Shown here: positions 54,332-63,627 of the stretch, piece by piece
Layout of the letters: the number at the start of each line of letters is the position of its first letter
Position numbering within the stretch: position 1 is the first letter of the stretch
Assembly: GCA_026706935.1 (NCBI GenBank)
Contig: JAPOXV010000026.1
Span: 835,721 to 899,720, forward strand
Direction: 5' to 3'
DNA: 64,000 nucleotides
Source: Gammaproteobacteria bacterium
Lineage (GTDB): Bacteria; Pseudomonadota; Gammaproteobacteria; Pseudomonadales; Azotimanducaceae
Program-made: the position numbers and the translations under genes
The notes under the pieces: model-generated
Seen by the model: the letters and a program-made list of their open reading frames with translations, nothing else
What the model was told of the DNA's origin: nothing
The model's database searches: none

Positions 54332-55618
54332 CTAGGCCGCCTCGTCAGTCAGCTGTCGAGCGATATTCTGAACTGACGGGAGGAAGTAGCGATAACGCCA
54401 AAGATTCGGAAGCTCTTCTGCGGCGGGGAGAATTTGCGCCGGGCTTCGATACCGAACGTCAAGCCTTCCTTGAGCATTTATGCGTAACCACGGTGCGCTA
54501 CCGCGCCGCGCTTGCGTCAGTTTGTTCCATGCAACCAGGATTTCTAACACATCGTCAAATCGTGCATCCTGTAGTGCTCTTTGACATTGGTCGAAGTGAA
54601 CCGCGATTTCTATATCCGTGTAGATCGATTTGATCTCCTCCAGGATATCGGTGTTCTTAGCTGTGTCGATATTTGGTATTACTCTACCCCACCGATTGCT
54701 TAACGAGCGTTGTACGTCGGCGATTGAGTGTCCGTCCAAACTGAGCGAATACTCGAAGATAACCATGGCGATCGCGAATACCGATTCGGCGCGAACAATC
54801 TGATCTAATCTCCTATGCAGCTGCTCGTCTTTTGTTTTGGCAAGATCGCGAAGCCGTTGAAACTCATTGCGACCTAATGTGTCATTCAAAGAGATATTCT
54901 CACGCATCAATTGAACCAGCAAACCTTGATGTTTAAGCGGGTAGGGGGATACATGGATGCCGTCGAGTAAATACTCGGTGTAGAACGCGCGCTCTTCATC
55001 TGTGAATTGGTCCGCGAGAATGTCGCTAAATGCGCTAAATACGGCGTCTGGTTTTGTGCCGTTTAACAAACCGCCATTGCACAGTAGATTGCTCAAGGAG
55101 CCGTACACTTCTTTGAGCCGCGGCCAGTAGTTCGTTTCGATGAAAATGTGCGCATCGGCGACTGTACCTATCGGGCCTTCTTCAATCAAGCCAGAGACGC
55201 GGGCTGGAGATGAAAACAAGCCCCACAGCCCATAAAGCTTTTGGTCGCTAAGGATCTTGCCTTCTGCACCTGAGTCGATTGGAATTCGTCGACTAGATCG
55301 TTGAGCTTTAGCTCTTACTCGATCGATACCGCGAATGTCGCCCTCAACGCCATGCTGCAAATGCCGAACGTATGCTCCGATCTGTTCGGTATGAAGAAAC
55401 GTATCCACGACAGCTTCGTTTTCTATTGCGCCATCGTCTAACAAGCGTTCTGTCAGGTATCGTCCTAGCAGAAGTATTGTGAATCCACGAGCTGAGTTTG
55501 ATTGCGTGGTAAGGTTGGCTATAACGTGGCGGCCGAGACGGTACCAAATCGGTTGAATACCGAGCGGGTCGCGAGATCCTTTGATTTGAGCTCTTGGGTC
55601 TTCTTTCGTTAAGAACAC
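54332..55618 (-). CDS. Accessory-island protein of 428 aa, first gene of helicase/PLD operon
   Basis: No domain recognised with confidence. The N-terminus (MFLTKEDPRAQIKGSRDPLG, then WYRLGRHVIANLTTQSNSAR) looks strongly conserved in style. The rest is largely helical and soluble, ending QILPAAEELPNLWRYRYFLP. GTG at 55618 is the start: the frame is clean, and an intergenic region of 111 bp separates it from the divergent nuclease-domain gene. As operon leader it may be the sensor or adaptor, but nothing in the sequence proves this. Confidence 0.75.
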   Translation of the reverse strand: MFLTKEDPRAQIKGSRDPLGIQPIWYRLGRHVIANLTTQSNSARGFTILLLGRYLTERLLDDGAIENEAVVDTFLHTEQIGAYVRHLQHGVEGDIRGIDRVRAKAQRSSRRIPIDSGAEGKILSDQKLYGLWGLFSSPARVSGLIEEGPIGTVADAHIFIETNYWPRLKEVYGSLSNLLCNGGLLNGTKPDAVFSAFSDILADQFTDEERAFYTEYLLDGIHVSPYPLKHQGLLVQLMRENISLNDTLGRNEFQRLRDLAKTKDEQLHRRLDQIVRAESVFAIAMVIFEYSLSLDGHSIADVQRSLSNRWGRVIPNIDTAKNTDILEEIKSIYTDIEIAVHFDQCQRALQDARFDDVLEILVAWNKLTQARRGSAPWLRINAQGRLDVRYRSPAQILPAAEELPNLWRYRYFLPSVQNIARQLTDEAA

Positions 55619-55729
55619 GCAGTTTTTTTGTTACTAATAGCGACGTATAACGCGGCCGCGTCGGATATTCGATAGACGACTAGGTTAGGTATACTCATGC
55701 GCAACTGTGATTATGTGCAAAGGTGACTA

Positions 55730-56656
55730 TTGCTTCTAGACGGGCTAGTTGAATGTATTGGTTCAATGCGTGAGAAGATTAAGGATCATGCTGGTTCCCT
55801 AAATCAAAACGAGACTCGAACACGCACTGTGCTAGTCGATCCATTACTGACTGTTTTAGGCTGGGACGTAGCGAACCCCAAGCTTGTGACTATCGAGTAC
55901 CCTCTGGCAGGTAAAAGCGTCGATTACGCATTGATCGGTCCGGAAAACTCCCCGAATGCGATTGTCGAAGCTAAGAAATTGAATACGAATCTCTCTGATC
56001 ACAGTCAGCAAGTCGTGACCTATGCCAACATTGGAGGTATTAAATACGCTGTTATTACAAACGGTGATTCTTGGGAGCTATACGACGTTTTTAAACAGGT
56101 ACAGTGGACTGATAAACGAGTAATGCAAGTCAACATCTCGAGCATGTCGAGTGCTGAAGTGGCTTTGAATCTACTGATGATGTGGCGATCAAATCTCTCA
56201 ACAGGCACCGTTAGCGAAGTCAAACGACCTCAATTACATCCGGTCGAGGAACTAAAACCGAATCAAAAGGAGCACAAGCCCTCTTCAGGATGGATTCCGT
56301 TGACGGATTTCGATCCCCCGAGCAAAACTAAGCCACCGACGTTAATCAGATTTTGGGACAACACCGAAGTGTCAATAGAGAAATGGCATGACTTGTACAT
56401 CCAAATCGTCAAGAAGTGCTTTGAATCAGGTTATCTGACGACTCAGATGCTTCCGATCGGTACGTCTAAAACAAATTACGTTAGTACTTCTAACAAACAT
56501 CCGGACGGGCTCGAAATGAAGCAATTCAAGCTTCTATCGAATTCTCCACTTGTTATTGAGACTTGGATGAGTGCTCAAAATTCAAGGAATCGGTCAAAGA
56601 ACCTGTTGAAGAGATGTGGTTTGGACCCATTCACCGTGCTTGTAAAAAATAACTGA
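55730..56656 (+). CDS. Stand-alone HsdR_N-type PD-(D/E)xK nuclease-domain protein
   Basis: 308 residues. The first 160 match the N-terminal nuclease domain of type I restriction R subunits: VDYALIGPENSPNAIVEAKK gives the D and E-x-K residues (about 64-83), and HSQQVVTYA the following Q-x-x-x-Y motif. No helicase domain follows; the C-terminal 140 residues contain a WIPLTDF...RFWDNTEVSIEKWHD segment that may be a target- or partner-recognition module. The start is TTG at 55730, with AAAGG 6 bases upstream. It is divergent from the helicase/PLD operon, so regulation may be shared, but co-function is inference. Confidence 0.8.
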   Translation: MLLDGLVECIGSMREKIKDHAGSLNQNETRTRTVLVDPLLTVLGWDVANPKLVTIEYPLAGKSVDYALIGPENSPNAIVEAKKLNTNLSDHSQQVVTYANIGGIKYAVITNGDSWELYDVFKQVQWTDKRVMQVNISSMSSAEVALNLLMMWRSNLSTGTVSEVKRPQLHPVEELKPNQKEHKPSSGWIPLTDFDPPSKTKPPTLIRFWDNTEVSIEKWHDLYIQIVKKCFESGYLTTQMLPIGTSKTNYVSTSNKHPDGLEMKQFKLLSNSPLVIETWMSAQNSRNRSKNLLKRCGLDPFTVLVKNN

Positions 56657-57278
56657 TTAATTGAGTCGAAATAGTCAGTCCTGAATTTCGGTCCGAAACG
56701 CAACTCTCGGTGTTATGGGGGATTTTGTTTGTAGACTAAATAGGCGAAACTAGGTTTTCGCTTATGCTTTGTATTAATTTAACTGACGAGACAGTTTGGC
56801 GTTGTGTCGTCGATGTCTGCAGAGATTTCACACAGGGCAATAAGCTATGCGGCTCAGTGTCAAGCAACAGCTTGAAAGAGACTGCGTCGTAGCGGCAAGT
56901 TTGGAGGTAGTTAATTACCGTTCTAAACTCACGGTGTGTACCAAATCCTCTAGCCATGGGATGACCCACCTGACGAATAGTCTGAGTCAATTGACAGTGC
57001 GCCGCGTAGCGTATTTTCAAGCTGCCCCGAAGCATAGTGCCCGAAACCGTGCTCTAATATAGAACGAAACGTCCGTAAAACGGTGCGCTCAATTCTCGAT
57101 GTTCTAGATTCTTCAAGTTTATGTTCGCCAAATGGACTCTATTGCTAACCATCGCGCGATCTCAATACAGGTCTAGCATTACGTTTTATCGTTTTAACAC
57201 CAACTACTACCGAGTGCCTCATCTATTCACTTACGACGACTTGATGCTACCGCCCGTTCGTATACGGACAGGATCAGA
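56657..57278. other. Non-coding gap after the nuclease-domain gene
   Basis: 622 bases without a convincing gene. It is A/T-richer near 56700-56800; the short frames present overlap each other on both strands and lack ribosome sites. No tRNA, terminator with a T run, direct repeats or attachment site was seen. It marks the right border of the accessory island. Confidence 0.4.
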
Positions 57279-58484
57279 GTGTCACCTGTTTCATCAATTA
57301 ACATTTGCTCGATCCGAAATACCGTTGCAGGCTGCGTTGTGCCATTCTCGGAACAAGACACCGGGTTAACGTTCAAGTCAAACGAATTCGAACGAGCGTT
57401 TGAAGCTACGTTAGCTGAATGCTCGATCATCTCTCGCGAGGAAGCGGAGCATTTCGTGGTAAAAGGTTTTGTCCTCGTGAAAGGGGCGTTCTCCAAAGAA
57501 CATGCGTCACATGTGGCAGAACACGCGTGGCGTGAGTTGGAAATGGCCCATGGCGTTGAGAGGAACGATCCAACTACGTGGGCGCGTCCAAGTCCCGGAC
57601 CGGGTCCAGCGGGTTACACGAGATTAAAAGGATCGGAGAAGCAGCATCAGCTCAGAACTCTCGCACCGCGGGCATTTCATGCGCACTTGGATCTTGTAGG
57701 AGGCGCTCATCGATTGCCTCGCAACGGCGATCAGCTCGCATGGGGCGAGGGGGTTATAAGCAATCTCGGTATTCCAGATGACCCTCGTTGGCAACCTCCA
57801 GCCGCCCGGCAACCGGGTTGGCATAAAGATGGTTGGCATTTTCGTCATTTCTTAAATTCACCTGAACAAGCGTTGGTCACCGTTCCCTTGTACAGTGACG
57901 TCCAACCGAAGAGCGGCGGGACGTATCTTGCACTCGATTCGATAGGACCGGTGGCACGACTGTTGTTAGATTCTCCCGGGGGTATTCACCCGGATAGCGT
58001 TCAAGGAGGCGGTTATCTCATTCCTGGTCTCGCGGATCAATGTTCTGAATTTGGCGAATTGACTGGAGAGGCTGGCGATATGGTGTTACTGCATCCATAT
58101 ATGTTGCATCGTGTAAGTATCAATCCGTCGACACGCCCTCGTTTTATCGCGAATATGGCGCCTGTACTATCAGAACCCATGAAATTTGATCGTGAGCCGG
58201 ACGACTGCTACTCACTCGTGGAGCTTGCTACTTTGCATGCACTCGGTAAAACGAGCTGTAACTTCGGGCAAGAACGGCCGATGCAAGGATTCAAACCGTT
58301 TCCGTTCCGCGACGAGAACGAGAAGCGACTTGAAGGTGAGTACCTTCGAGAAGAAATGCAAGTGTTCGCAAAGAAAGGCTATGTCTCGCCTGATTGGGCA
58401 CAAGATTGTGGCTATATGTCCAATCGCGCAATGTCCGATAGTGAATCAGTTCATAGCGTGTCGCCGGGAGGTCGTTTTGAGTAA
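57279..58484 (+). CDS. Phytanoyl-CoA dioxygenase (PhyH) family protein, second copy
   Basis: About 401 residues (fewer if a later start is used). The catalytic barrel shows the metal HxD in QPGWHKDGWHFRHF, then TVPLYSDVQPKSGGTYLALDSIG, and the distal His and Arg in LLHPYMLHRVSINPSTRPRF. This is the Fe(II)/2-oxoglutarate oxygenase layout. The start is uncertain: GTG 57279 has a weak AGGAT-like site, and GTG 57339 is an in-frame alternative; conserved sequence begins near IISREEAEHFVVKGFVLV. The CmcJ-like gene begins 8 bp after it, so both are probably co-transcribed. Confidence 0.83.
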   Translation: MSPVSSINICSIRNTVAGCVVPFSEQDTGLTFKSNEFERAFEATLAECSIISREEAEHFVVKGFVLVKGAFSKEHASHVAEHAWRELEMAHGVERNDPTTWARPSPGPGPAGYTRLKGSEKQHQLRTLAPRAFHAHLDLVGGAHRLPRNGDQLAWGEGVISNLGIPDDPRWQPPAARQPGWHKDGWHFRHFLNSPEQALVTVPLYSDVQPKSGGTYLALDSIGPVARLLLDSPGGIHPDSVQGGGYLIPGLADQCSEFGELTGEAGDMVLLHPYMLHRVSINPSTRPRFIANMAPVLSEPMKFDREPDDCYSLVELATLHALGKTSCNFGQERPMQGFKPFPFRDENEKRLEGEYLREEMQVFAKKGYVSPDWAQDCGYMSNRAMSDSESVHSVSPGGRFE

Positions 58485-58492
58485 CTTCTACC

Positions 58493-59491
58493 GTGCTTGA
58501 GAATAACTTCGACCCTTTTCAACCGCTCAACGCACCGGACTCGTTCGAGACCGATCTGCACTTCGCGAATGAAATGCACCGAGGATTTCGGGTACCGAAT
58601 CAATATTCGGTAAAGGATCCCGATATTCTTAAGACGACTGGAAAAACGCACCACGTCACGGTACGGAACGCGCGACTACTCGATCCCGCCCCGACCATCG
58701 AATCCCATGGGTTCCAGTTAGTTCACGCGCCGTGCGATTTAGATTTGATGGACACGGAGGTCGTCATCAATGGCTACTACGAGCATTGTCGAGCAGTAGT
58801 TAAGAAGATCACGGGTTGTTACGAAGTCCGCGGCGGTGGTCATGAGTACCGGAATGGCTTTGGCGGTCAGTCGGGTGAACGAGGTATCAAACCCACCCCT
58901 AACGGAAGTGGAGGTGGCTACGGCATGGGAATTCACTCCGACATGTGCGCCGCAGTCGAAGACGCGTTCGCTAAGATCGTACCGGACGAAAGACACTTTG
59001 AGAGTTTGAATATCTGGCGTAGCGTCAAGAAAGGAGAGCTGGTATTTACCGCACCGTTAGGTGTTTGCGATATGAGATCCGTTGACCCTGGCGACATCGT
59101 ATTCGGAGACGGTACAGCAACTGGAAACATCAAACAGTACTACAAAGTAGTCGATCAGAGAGTTGTGTTTTCACCCCAGCAACGGTGGTACTACTTTCCG
59201 AATATGTCTGAGGATGAAGTTCTCATCTTTCGTCAATATGACACCCGGGTCGAAGAACTGAACCTACGCACCGTCTTTCATAGTGCCGTCGTCGATCCGA
59301 ACACGCCGAAAGAGGCGCCAATGCGCTATACGATTGAAGTTCGAATGCAAGCGGTGTTCGATAAAGAGACGGAAAAAAGGGCGCGGGTTGAGCGATTCAA
59401 GGCACAGATCGCGGACGTTTATCGCGACGGTACGAAGAGTGACTGGTGGAGAGGACCCATCGAAAACTACGTACCGCCACCGAGTGTCTGA
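58493..59491 (+). CDS. CmcJ/NvfI-family oxygenase (GA4 desaturase / AsaB-like)
   Basis: 332 residues beginning with GTG. Family marks include GMGIHSDMCAAVEDAF (HxD near 144-146), NIWRSVKKGELVFTAPLGVCD (about 168-188, in part), PQQRWYYFPNMSEDEVLIFRQYD and the distal His/Arg region RTVFHSAVVDPNTPKEAPMRY. Relatives include the cephamycin-type CmcJ and fungal AsaB/NvfI oxygenases, and act on secondary metabolites or related acids. It sits 8 bp after a PhyH gene, giving two tandem oxygenases, perhaps for one small pathway. Substrate unknown; no synthase (NRPS, PKS, terpene) genes are nearby. Confidence 0.82.
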   Translation: MLENNFDPFQPLNAPDSFETDLHFANEMHRGFRVPNQYSVKDPDILKTTGKTHHVTVRNARLLDPAPTIESHGFQLVHAPCDLDLMDTEVVINGYYEHCRAVVKKITGCYEVRGGGHEYRNGFGGQSGERGIKPTPNGSGGGYGMGIHSDMCAAVEDAFAKIVPDERHFESLNIWRSVKKGELVFTAPLGVCDMRSVDPGDIVFGDGTATGNIKQYYKVVDQRVVFSPQQRWYYFPNMSEDEVLIFRQYDTRVEELNLRTVFHSAVVDPNTPKEAPMRYTIEVRMQAVFDKETEKRARVERFKAQIADVYRDGTKSDWWRGPIENYVPPPSV

Positions 59492-59654
59492 CGGAATTTC
59501 ACGTCTTACAGTGTCTGCGCTCTTCGTAGCGGACATTCGCGTTTTTGAGACTCTCCTTATGCGCCACTCAACGCCTATCGTTCAATTCATGACCATAGAC
59601 GGAGGCTCGGAACACTCCATTGCCAGGATTTGCTTCAATGCGTGCTGATCGGTG

Positions 59655-60569
59655 TCACCGAGTTGTTGTGAAATCGCGCTGAAATGACTGTCTCGCCGTA
59701 TTGCAGAAATCTTGGACGAAGGCCAGATCCTTGTAGTCACGTCGAACCGCCGCGAGCATTTTCGGGAAGACGCCTTTCTTGCCGAGACGCTTCGTAGTTA
59801 TGTAACCGTCATCCTCGTAAGTTCGCAAAACCCAGTCGGGGAGACACGTAACGCCACGTCCGCTTGCAACACGTTGAATCATCAAGGAGGTGATCTCAGC
59901 GGTTCTCACCTTTTCCGGTTCGACATTCGCTTCGTTGAGAAACCAATTGAATACATCCAGTCTTGAACGTTCTACAGGATAAGTAATCAGCGTTTCACAG
60001 GCCAAATCCTCGGGCAAGACATACGACTTCTGTGCGAATGGATGTTGATTAGAGACCGCCAATCGAGATTCGTACTTAAACAAGGGCATGTACCGTAGAC
60101 GTTGGTCTTCCATTTGATTCGACGTAATGACAAGGTCAAGTTCACCACGGGCAAGTGCCGCTTGTGGTTGAAAACCAAAGCCGCCGGCAATGTCCACGTC
60201 AACATCAGGCCACGAACGTTGGTATCGATCAAGCGTAGGCAGCAGCCAGTCGTAGCAACTGTGACATTCAATCGCAATGTGAAGTCGTCCGCTTTCACCT
60301 TTTGCGAGTCGCAAGACTTCTGCATTGGCGTCTTGGATTTTTGGCAGGATTTCGTCAGCTAATTCAAGCAGTCGATAGCCGGCAGAAGTAAACGAATACG
60401 GCTGTTGTCTACGATAGACGAGTACGCATCCAAAACGATCTTCAAGTTCCTTGAGTTGATGTGAAATTGCCGAAGGCGTCACGAAGATCTTTTCGGCCGC
60501 ATCGCTCAGCCGGTTTGTGTCACGTAGAGCCTGCAGGGTCTGCAAGTGTTTGATATCAAATTTGAACAA
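59655..60569 (-). CDS. metR: LysR-type regulator MetR
   Basis: 304-residue LysR-family activator/repressor of methionine genes, with homocysteine as co-effector. The N-terminal helix-turn-helix is IKHLQTLQALRDTNRLSDAA followed by TPSAISHQLKELEDRFG. The effector domain has IAIECHSCYDWLLP (about 92-105) and YPVERSRLDVFNWFL (about 190-204), both close to E. coli MetR. A MetR box lies 35 bases upstream, consistent with autoregulation. The M16 peptidase gene is divergent across the 192-bp gap; no metE is in the window. Confidence 0.9.
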   Translation of the reverse strand: MFKFDIKHLQTLQALRDTNRLSDAAEKIFVTPSAISHQLKELEDRFGCVLVYRRQQPYSFTSAGYRLLELADEILPKIQDANAEVLRLAKGESGRLHIAIECHSCYDWLLPTLDRYQRSWPDVDVDIAGGFGFQPQAALARGELDLVITSNQMEDQRLRYMPLFKYESRLAVSNQHPFAQKSYVLPEDLACETLITYPVERSRLDVFNWFLNEANVEPEKVRTAEITSLMIQRVASGRGVTCLPDWVLRTYEDDGYITTKRLGKKGVFPKMLAAVRRDYKDLAFVQDFCNTARQSFQRDFTTTR

Positions 60570-60603
60570 GATGAATATCTCTCACTAAAACACAATGGAA
60601 TAT

Positions 60604-60616
60604 TGAATCTTATTCA
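60604..60616. promoter_or_regulatory. MetR-type operator between metR and the M16 peptidase gene
   Basis: TGAATCTTATTCA matches the known MetR consensus TGAA-N5-TTCA exactly and is part of a 15-base palindrome TTGAATCTTATTCAA (60603-60617). It lies 35 bases upstream of the metR start, fitting autoregulation, and might also affect the divergent peptidase gene. Confidence 0.75.
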
Positions 60617-60761
60617 ACATACGTACCGATATTCCTTGCGTAGTTCTTGCTTCATTCGAGTGAACTAGCCTCCGGTGTCTAAGAAAGCCTCAGGTGCTGA
60701 CAATGCAGTCAATCTGCGTTCCCATAATTCACGCTTCAATTTCCAATTACAGTGGTGAACC

Positions 60762-63551
60762 GTGACCGTACGAGGAATGAAAAAGCCATTTGTTGTTTTA
60801 GCGAGCTTCGTAACGCTAAGCCTTTTCCTCATTCTGCACTCTGGATGTGCTCAGCAACCCACGGTTGAACCTGAGCAAATCACATCAGTAGAAGGTATTA
60901 CGGAATACCGTCTTGACAACGGCTTGCGTGTCCTGTTATTCCCTGATCCAGGTAAAGAACAGATTACGGTGAACATCACGTACTTAGTAGGTTCGCTGCA
61001 CGAAGGTTATGGTGAAACCGGGATGGCGCATTTGTTAGAGCATCTCGTTTTTAAAGGTACGCCTAACCATCCCGACATTCCAGCGGAACTGACGGAACGC
61101 GGAGCGTCGCCAAATGGCACCACATGGTATGACCGCACGAACTATTTTGAGACGTTTCCGGCGACCGAGGACAACTTGCGTTGGGCTTTGGATCTCGAGG
61201 CTGATCGCATGATCAATTCGTTTATCGCTCAGGAAGATCTTGATTCTGAAATGTCAGTCGTGCGTAACGAATGGGAAAGAGGAGAGAACAGTCCATTCAA
61301 CGTGCTCATCGATCGTGTCCTCGCGACAGCGTATCTATGGCACAACTACGGCAAGACAACGATTGGGGCTCGCGCCGACATTGAGAATGTACCTATCGAT
61401 CGGCTTAAGGATTTTTACAAAAAGTACTACCAACCCGATAACGCAGTCTTGGTCGTTGCTGGTAACTTCGAGGAGGGCGTCGCGCTGAACTTGATTTCGG
61501 AATTGTTCGGTCGAATTCCGAAGCCGGACAGAACCGGCGCGAATCAGCTCTATCCGACATACACAGCCGAACCCGCGCAGGACGGTGAGCGATCGGTCAC
61601 GTTACGTCGCGTTGGAGATACTCAGAACATCGTTGCTTCTTATCACGTTCCTGCTGGCTCAGACCCACAGTACGCTGCGGTCGATGTTCTTGCACACGTG
61701 CTGAGCAATCAACCGGCGGGTCGACTCTATAAAAATCTCGTCGAAACAAAACTTGCCTCGAGCGTGGGCGCGTTCGCGTTTCAATTGAAGCAACCCGGCG
61801 TTCTACTCGCGTATGCGGATGTTCGAAAAGACGGTGATTTGAAGGCGGCAGAAGACGTTTTATTTTCAACGTTAGAAGAACTGAAGCAGGAGAAACCGCC
61901 GACTGAAGAGGAAGTGAATCGAGCCAAGAACGAGTACCTTACGAGTATTGAGTTGACGTTTAACGACACTCGAAGCATTGCGCTTCAATTGAGCGAATGG
62001 GCGGCAATGGGAGATTGGCGCCTCTTATTCCTGCATCGAGACAATCTAGAAAAAGTCACGCCTGGAGATGTTCAAGCAGCGGCGGAAACGTTCCTGCTTG
62101 AATCGAATCGTACGGTTGGTCGGTTTTACCCGACAGAGGAAACACCGCCGCGAGCGGTGATTCCACCTGCGCCGACTGTGGCAGACCTCGTCGACGGGTA
62201 TGTTGGGCGTGAAGCAGTCTCGATGGGCGAGAGTTTCGATCCCTCTCCAGCGAATATTCAAGCTCGCTCCACTGCAGAGACGCTTTCAAACGGTGTAAAG
62301 GTCGCTCTCCTGCCCAAGGAAACACGAGGCGATACTGTGACCATCAGCATGAACTTCCCATTTGGAACGGTTGAATCACTCATGAACCAACACCATAACG
62401 CAGTATTGGTTCATGCCATGTTGATGCGAGGTACACAACATCGCACACGTCAGGAGATCCAAGATGAACTCGACAGGTTGAAGGCGCGCCTTTCGGTAGG
62501 TGGATTGAATTGGAATGTCGCAGTCACAGCTTCGACGGTACGCGACCAGTTGCCTGATGTGATCAAGTTAATAGGTGAGATCCTACGCGAACCCGCGTTC
62601 GACGCGTCGGAATTCAATCTTCTCATTGAAGAAACGCTTGCGTCCATCGAGGCGAATATGAGCGAGCCAGGTTACCGAGCAACCGAAGCGTATCAACGAT
62701 ATTTAGTCAGCGCTGTGGCGAAGGGGCATCCTTTCTATTTCTACAGCGCAGAAGAAGATATCGAGAGCCTATCGAACGTCACAGTTGAAGACGTTGCGGC
62801 GTTTTGGCGTACGTTCTACAGCCCAGTCAACGGCGCGATCTCAATCGTTGGCGATTTTGACACTGCAGAGACATTGGCTTTGCTTGAACAAACGTTGGGC
62901 GATTGGGAAGCGTCATCCGAATACGAACATATCGCGTACGAGCACTACGTTCAAGACGCAGTATCGGTCGATATCGAGACGCCGGACAAACGAAACGCGA
63001 CGATGTATGCAGTTCTAAACATGGGCGTACACCCAGCCCACGAGGACTATCCAGCGGTAAGGGTAGGAATGGAGATACTCGGTGGCGGTTTTCTGAGTTC
63101 ACGGCTGGCTACGCGGATTCGTCAGAAAGACGGTTATTCCTACGGGGTCGGCGGTCGGCTTCAAGTATTGGAACCCGATCCGACCTCACTCTTTCTTGCG
63201 TATGCGATTTTCGCACCGGAGAATAGGGATTTAGTAGTAAACGCATTTCGGGAAGAAGTTGAGCTATTGCTGAACGATGGCGTCTCGGAAGAAGAACTAG
63301 CTGCCGCAATCAAAGGCTACCTGGACTACCAGCAGAATCAGCGCGCGAACGACTCAATGGTCGCGTACCAACTTCAGGCTAATTTGCGCTGGGATCGGTC
63401 CATGGAATTCACCGAAAAGATCGAGGCGGCCATCGCTGAATTGACCCCAGAAATGGTTCAGGCAGCCATGCGGCGACATTTGCTACCCGAACGCATTGCT
63501 ATTTTTCGAGCTGGTGATTTCGCGAACAATCCAACAGTCAGTGAAATCTAA
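60762..63551 (+). CDS. M16-family metallopeptidase lipoprotein (pitrilysin-like)
   Basis: 929 residues comprising two M16 halves. Zinc motif H90-L-L-E-H94 (HLLEHLVFKGT) with the distal Glu in VVRNEWERGE (about 167-176) is in the first half. The second half (about 495-920) lacks HxxEH and is the usual inactive partner. The N-terminus has a lipobox-type signal (hydrophobic core then LHSGC at about 25-29), predicting an outer-membrane or periplasmic lipoprotein. The start is GTG 60762 or ATG 60777; the latter gives MKKPFVVLASFVT, a typical signal start. Likely degrades peptides in the periplasm, as in PqqL-like peptidases. Confidence 0.88.
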   Translation: MTVRGMKKPFVVLASFVTLSLFLILHSGCAQQPTVEPEQITSVEGITEYRLDNGLRVLLFPDPGKEQITVNITYLVGSLHEGYGETGMAHLLEHLVFKGTPNHPDIPAELTERGASPNGTTWYDRTNYFETFPATEDNLRWALDLEADRMINSFIAQEDLDSEMSVVRNEWERGENSPFNVLIDRVLATAYLWHNYGKTTIGARADIENVPIDRLKDFYKKYYQPDNAVLVVAGNFEEGVALNLISELFGRIPKPDRTGANQLYPTYTAEPAQDGERSVTLRRVGDTQNIVASYHVPAGSDPQYAAVDVLAHVLSNQPAGRLYKNLVETKLASSVGAFAFQLKQPGVLLAYADVRKDGDLKAAEDVLFSTLEELKQEKPPTEEEVNRAKNEYLTSIELTFNDTRSIALQLSEWAAMGDWRLLFLHRDNLEKVTPGDVQAAAETFLLESNRTVGRFYPTEETPPRAVIPPAPTVADLVDGYVGREAVSMGESFDPSPANIQARSTAETLSNGVKVALLPKETRGDTVTISMNFPFGTVESLMNQHHNAVLVHAMLMRGTQHRTRQEIQDELDRLKARLSVGGLNWNVAVTASTVRDQLPDVIKLIGEILREPAFDASEFNLLIEETLASIEANMSEPGYRATEAYQRYLVSAVAKGHPFYFYSAEEDIESLSNVTVEDVAAFWRTFYSPVNGAISIVGDFDTAETLALLEQTLGDWEASSEYEHIAYEHYVQDAVSVDIETPDKRNATMYAVLNMGVHPAHEDYPAVRVGMEILGGGFLSSRLATRIRQKDGYSYGVGGRLQVLEPDPTSLFLAYAIFAPENRDLVVNAFREEVELLLNDGVSEEELAAAIKGYLDYQQNQRANDSMVAYQLQANLRWDRSMEFTEKIEAAIAELTPEMVQAAMRRHLLPERIAIFRAGDFANNPTVSEI

Positions 63552-63627
63552 TTGTTGTTTGGACTGTGAGCGAAATGTGCAATGTCACTAAGGCGTGGTA
63601 ACCAAAGCAAGACAAGGCGGTTGAACC

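Noticed and set aside
56847-57062. 71-aa open frame in the gap after the nuclease-domain gene
   Set aside because: Opposite-strand frame of similar length over the same bases and no coding signature.
59283-59648. 121-aa frame overlapping the CmcJ-like gene end
   Set aside because: Shadow frame within the oxygenase gene and its downstream gap; no independent support.
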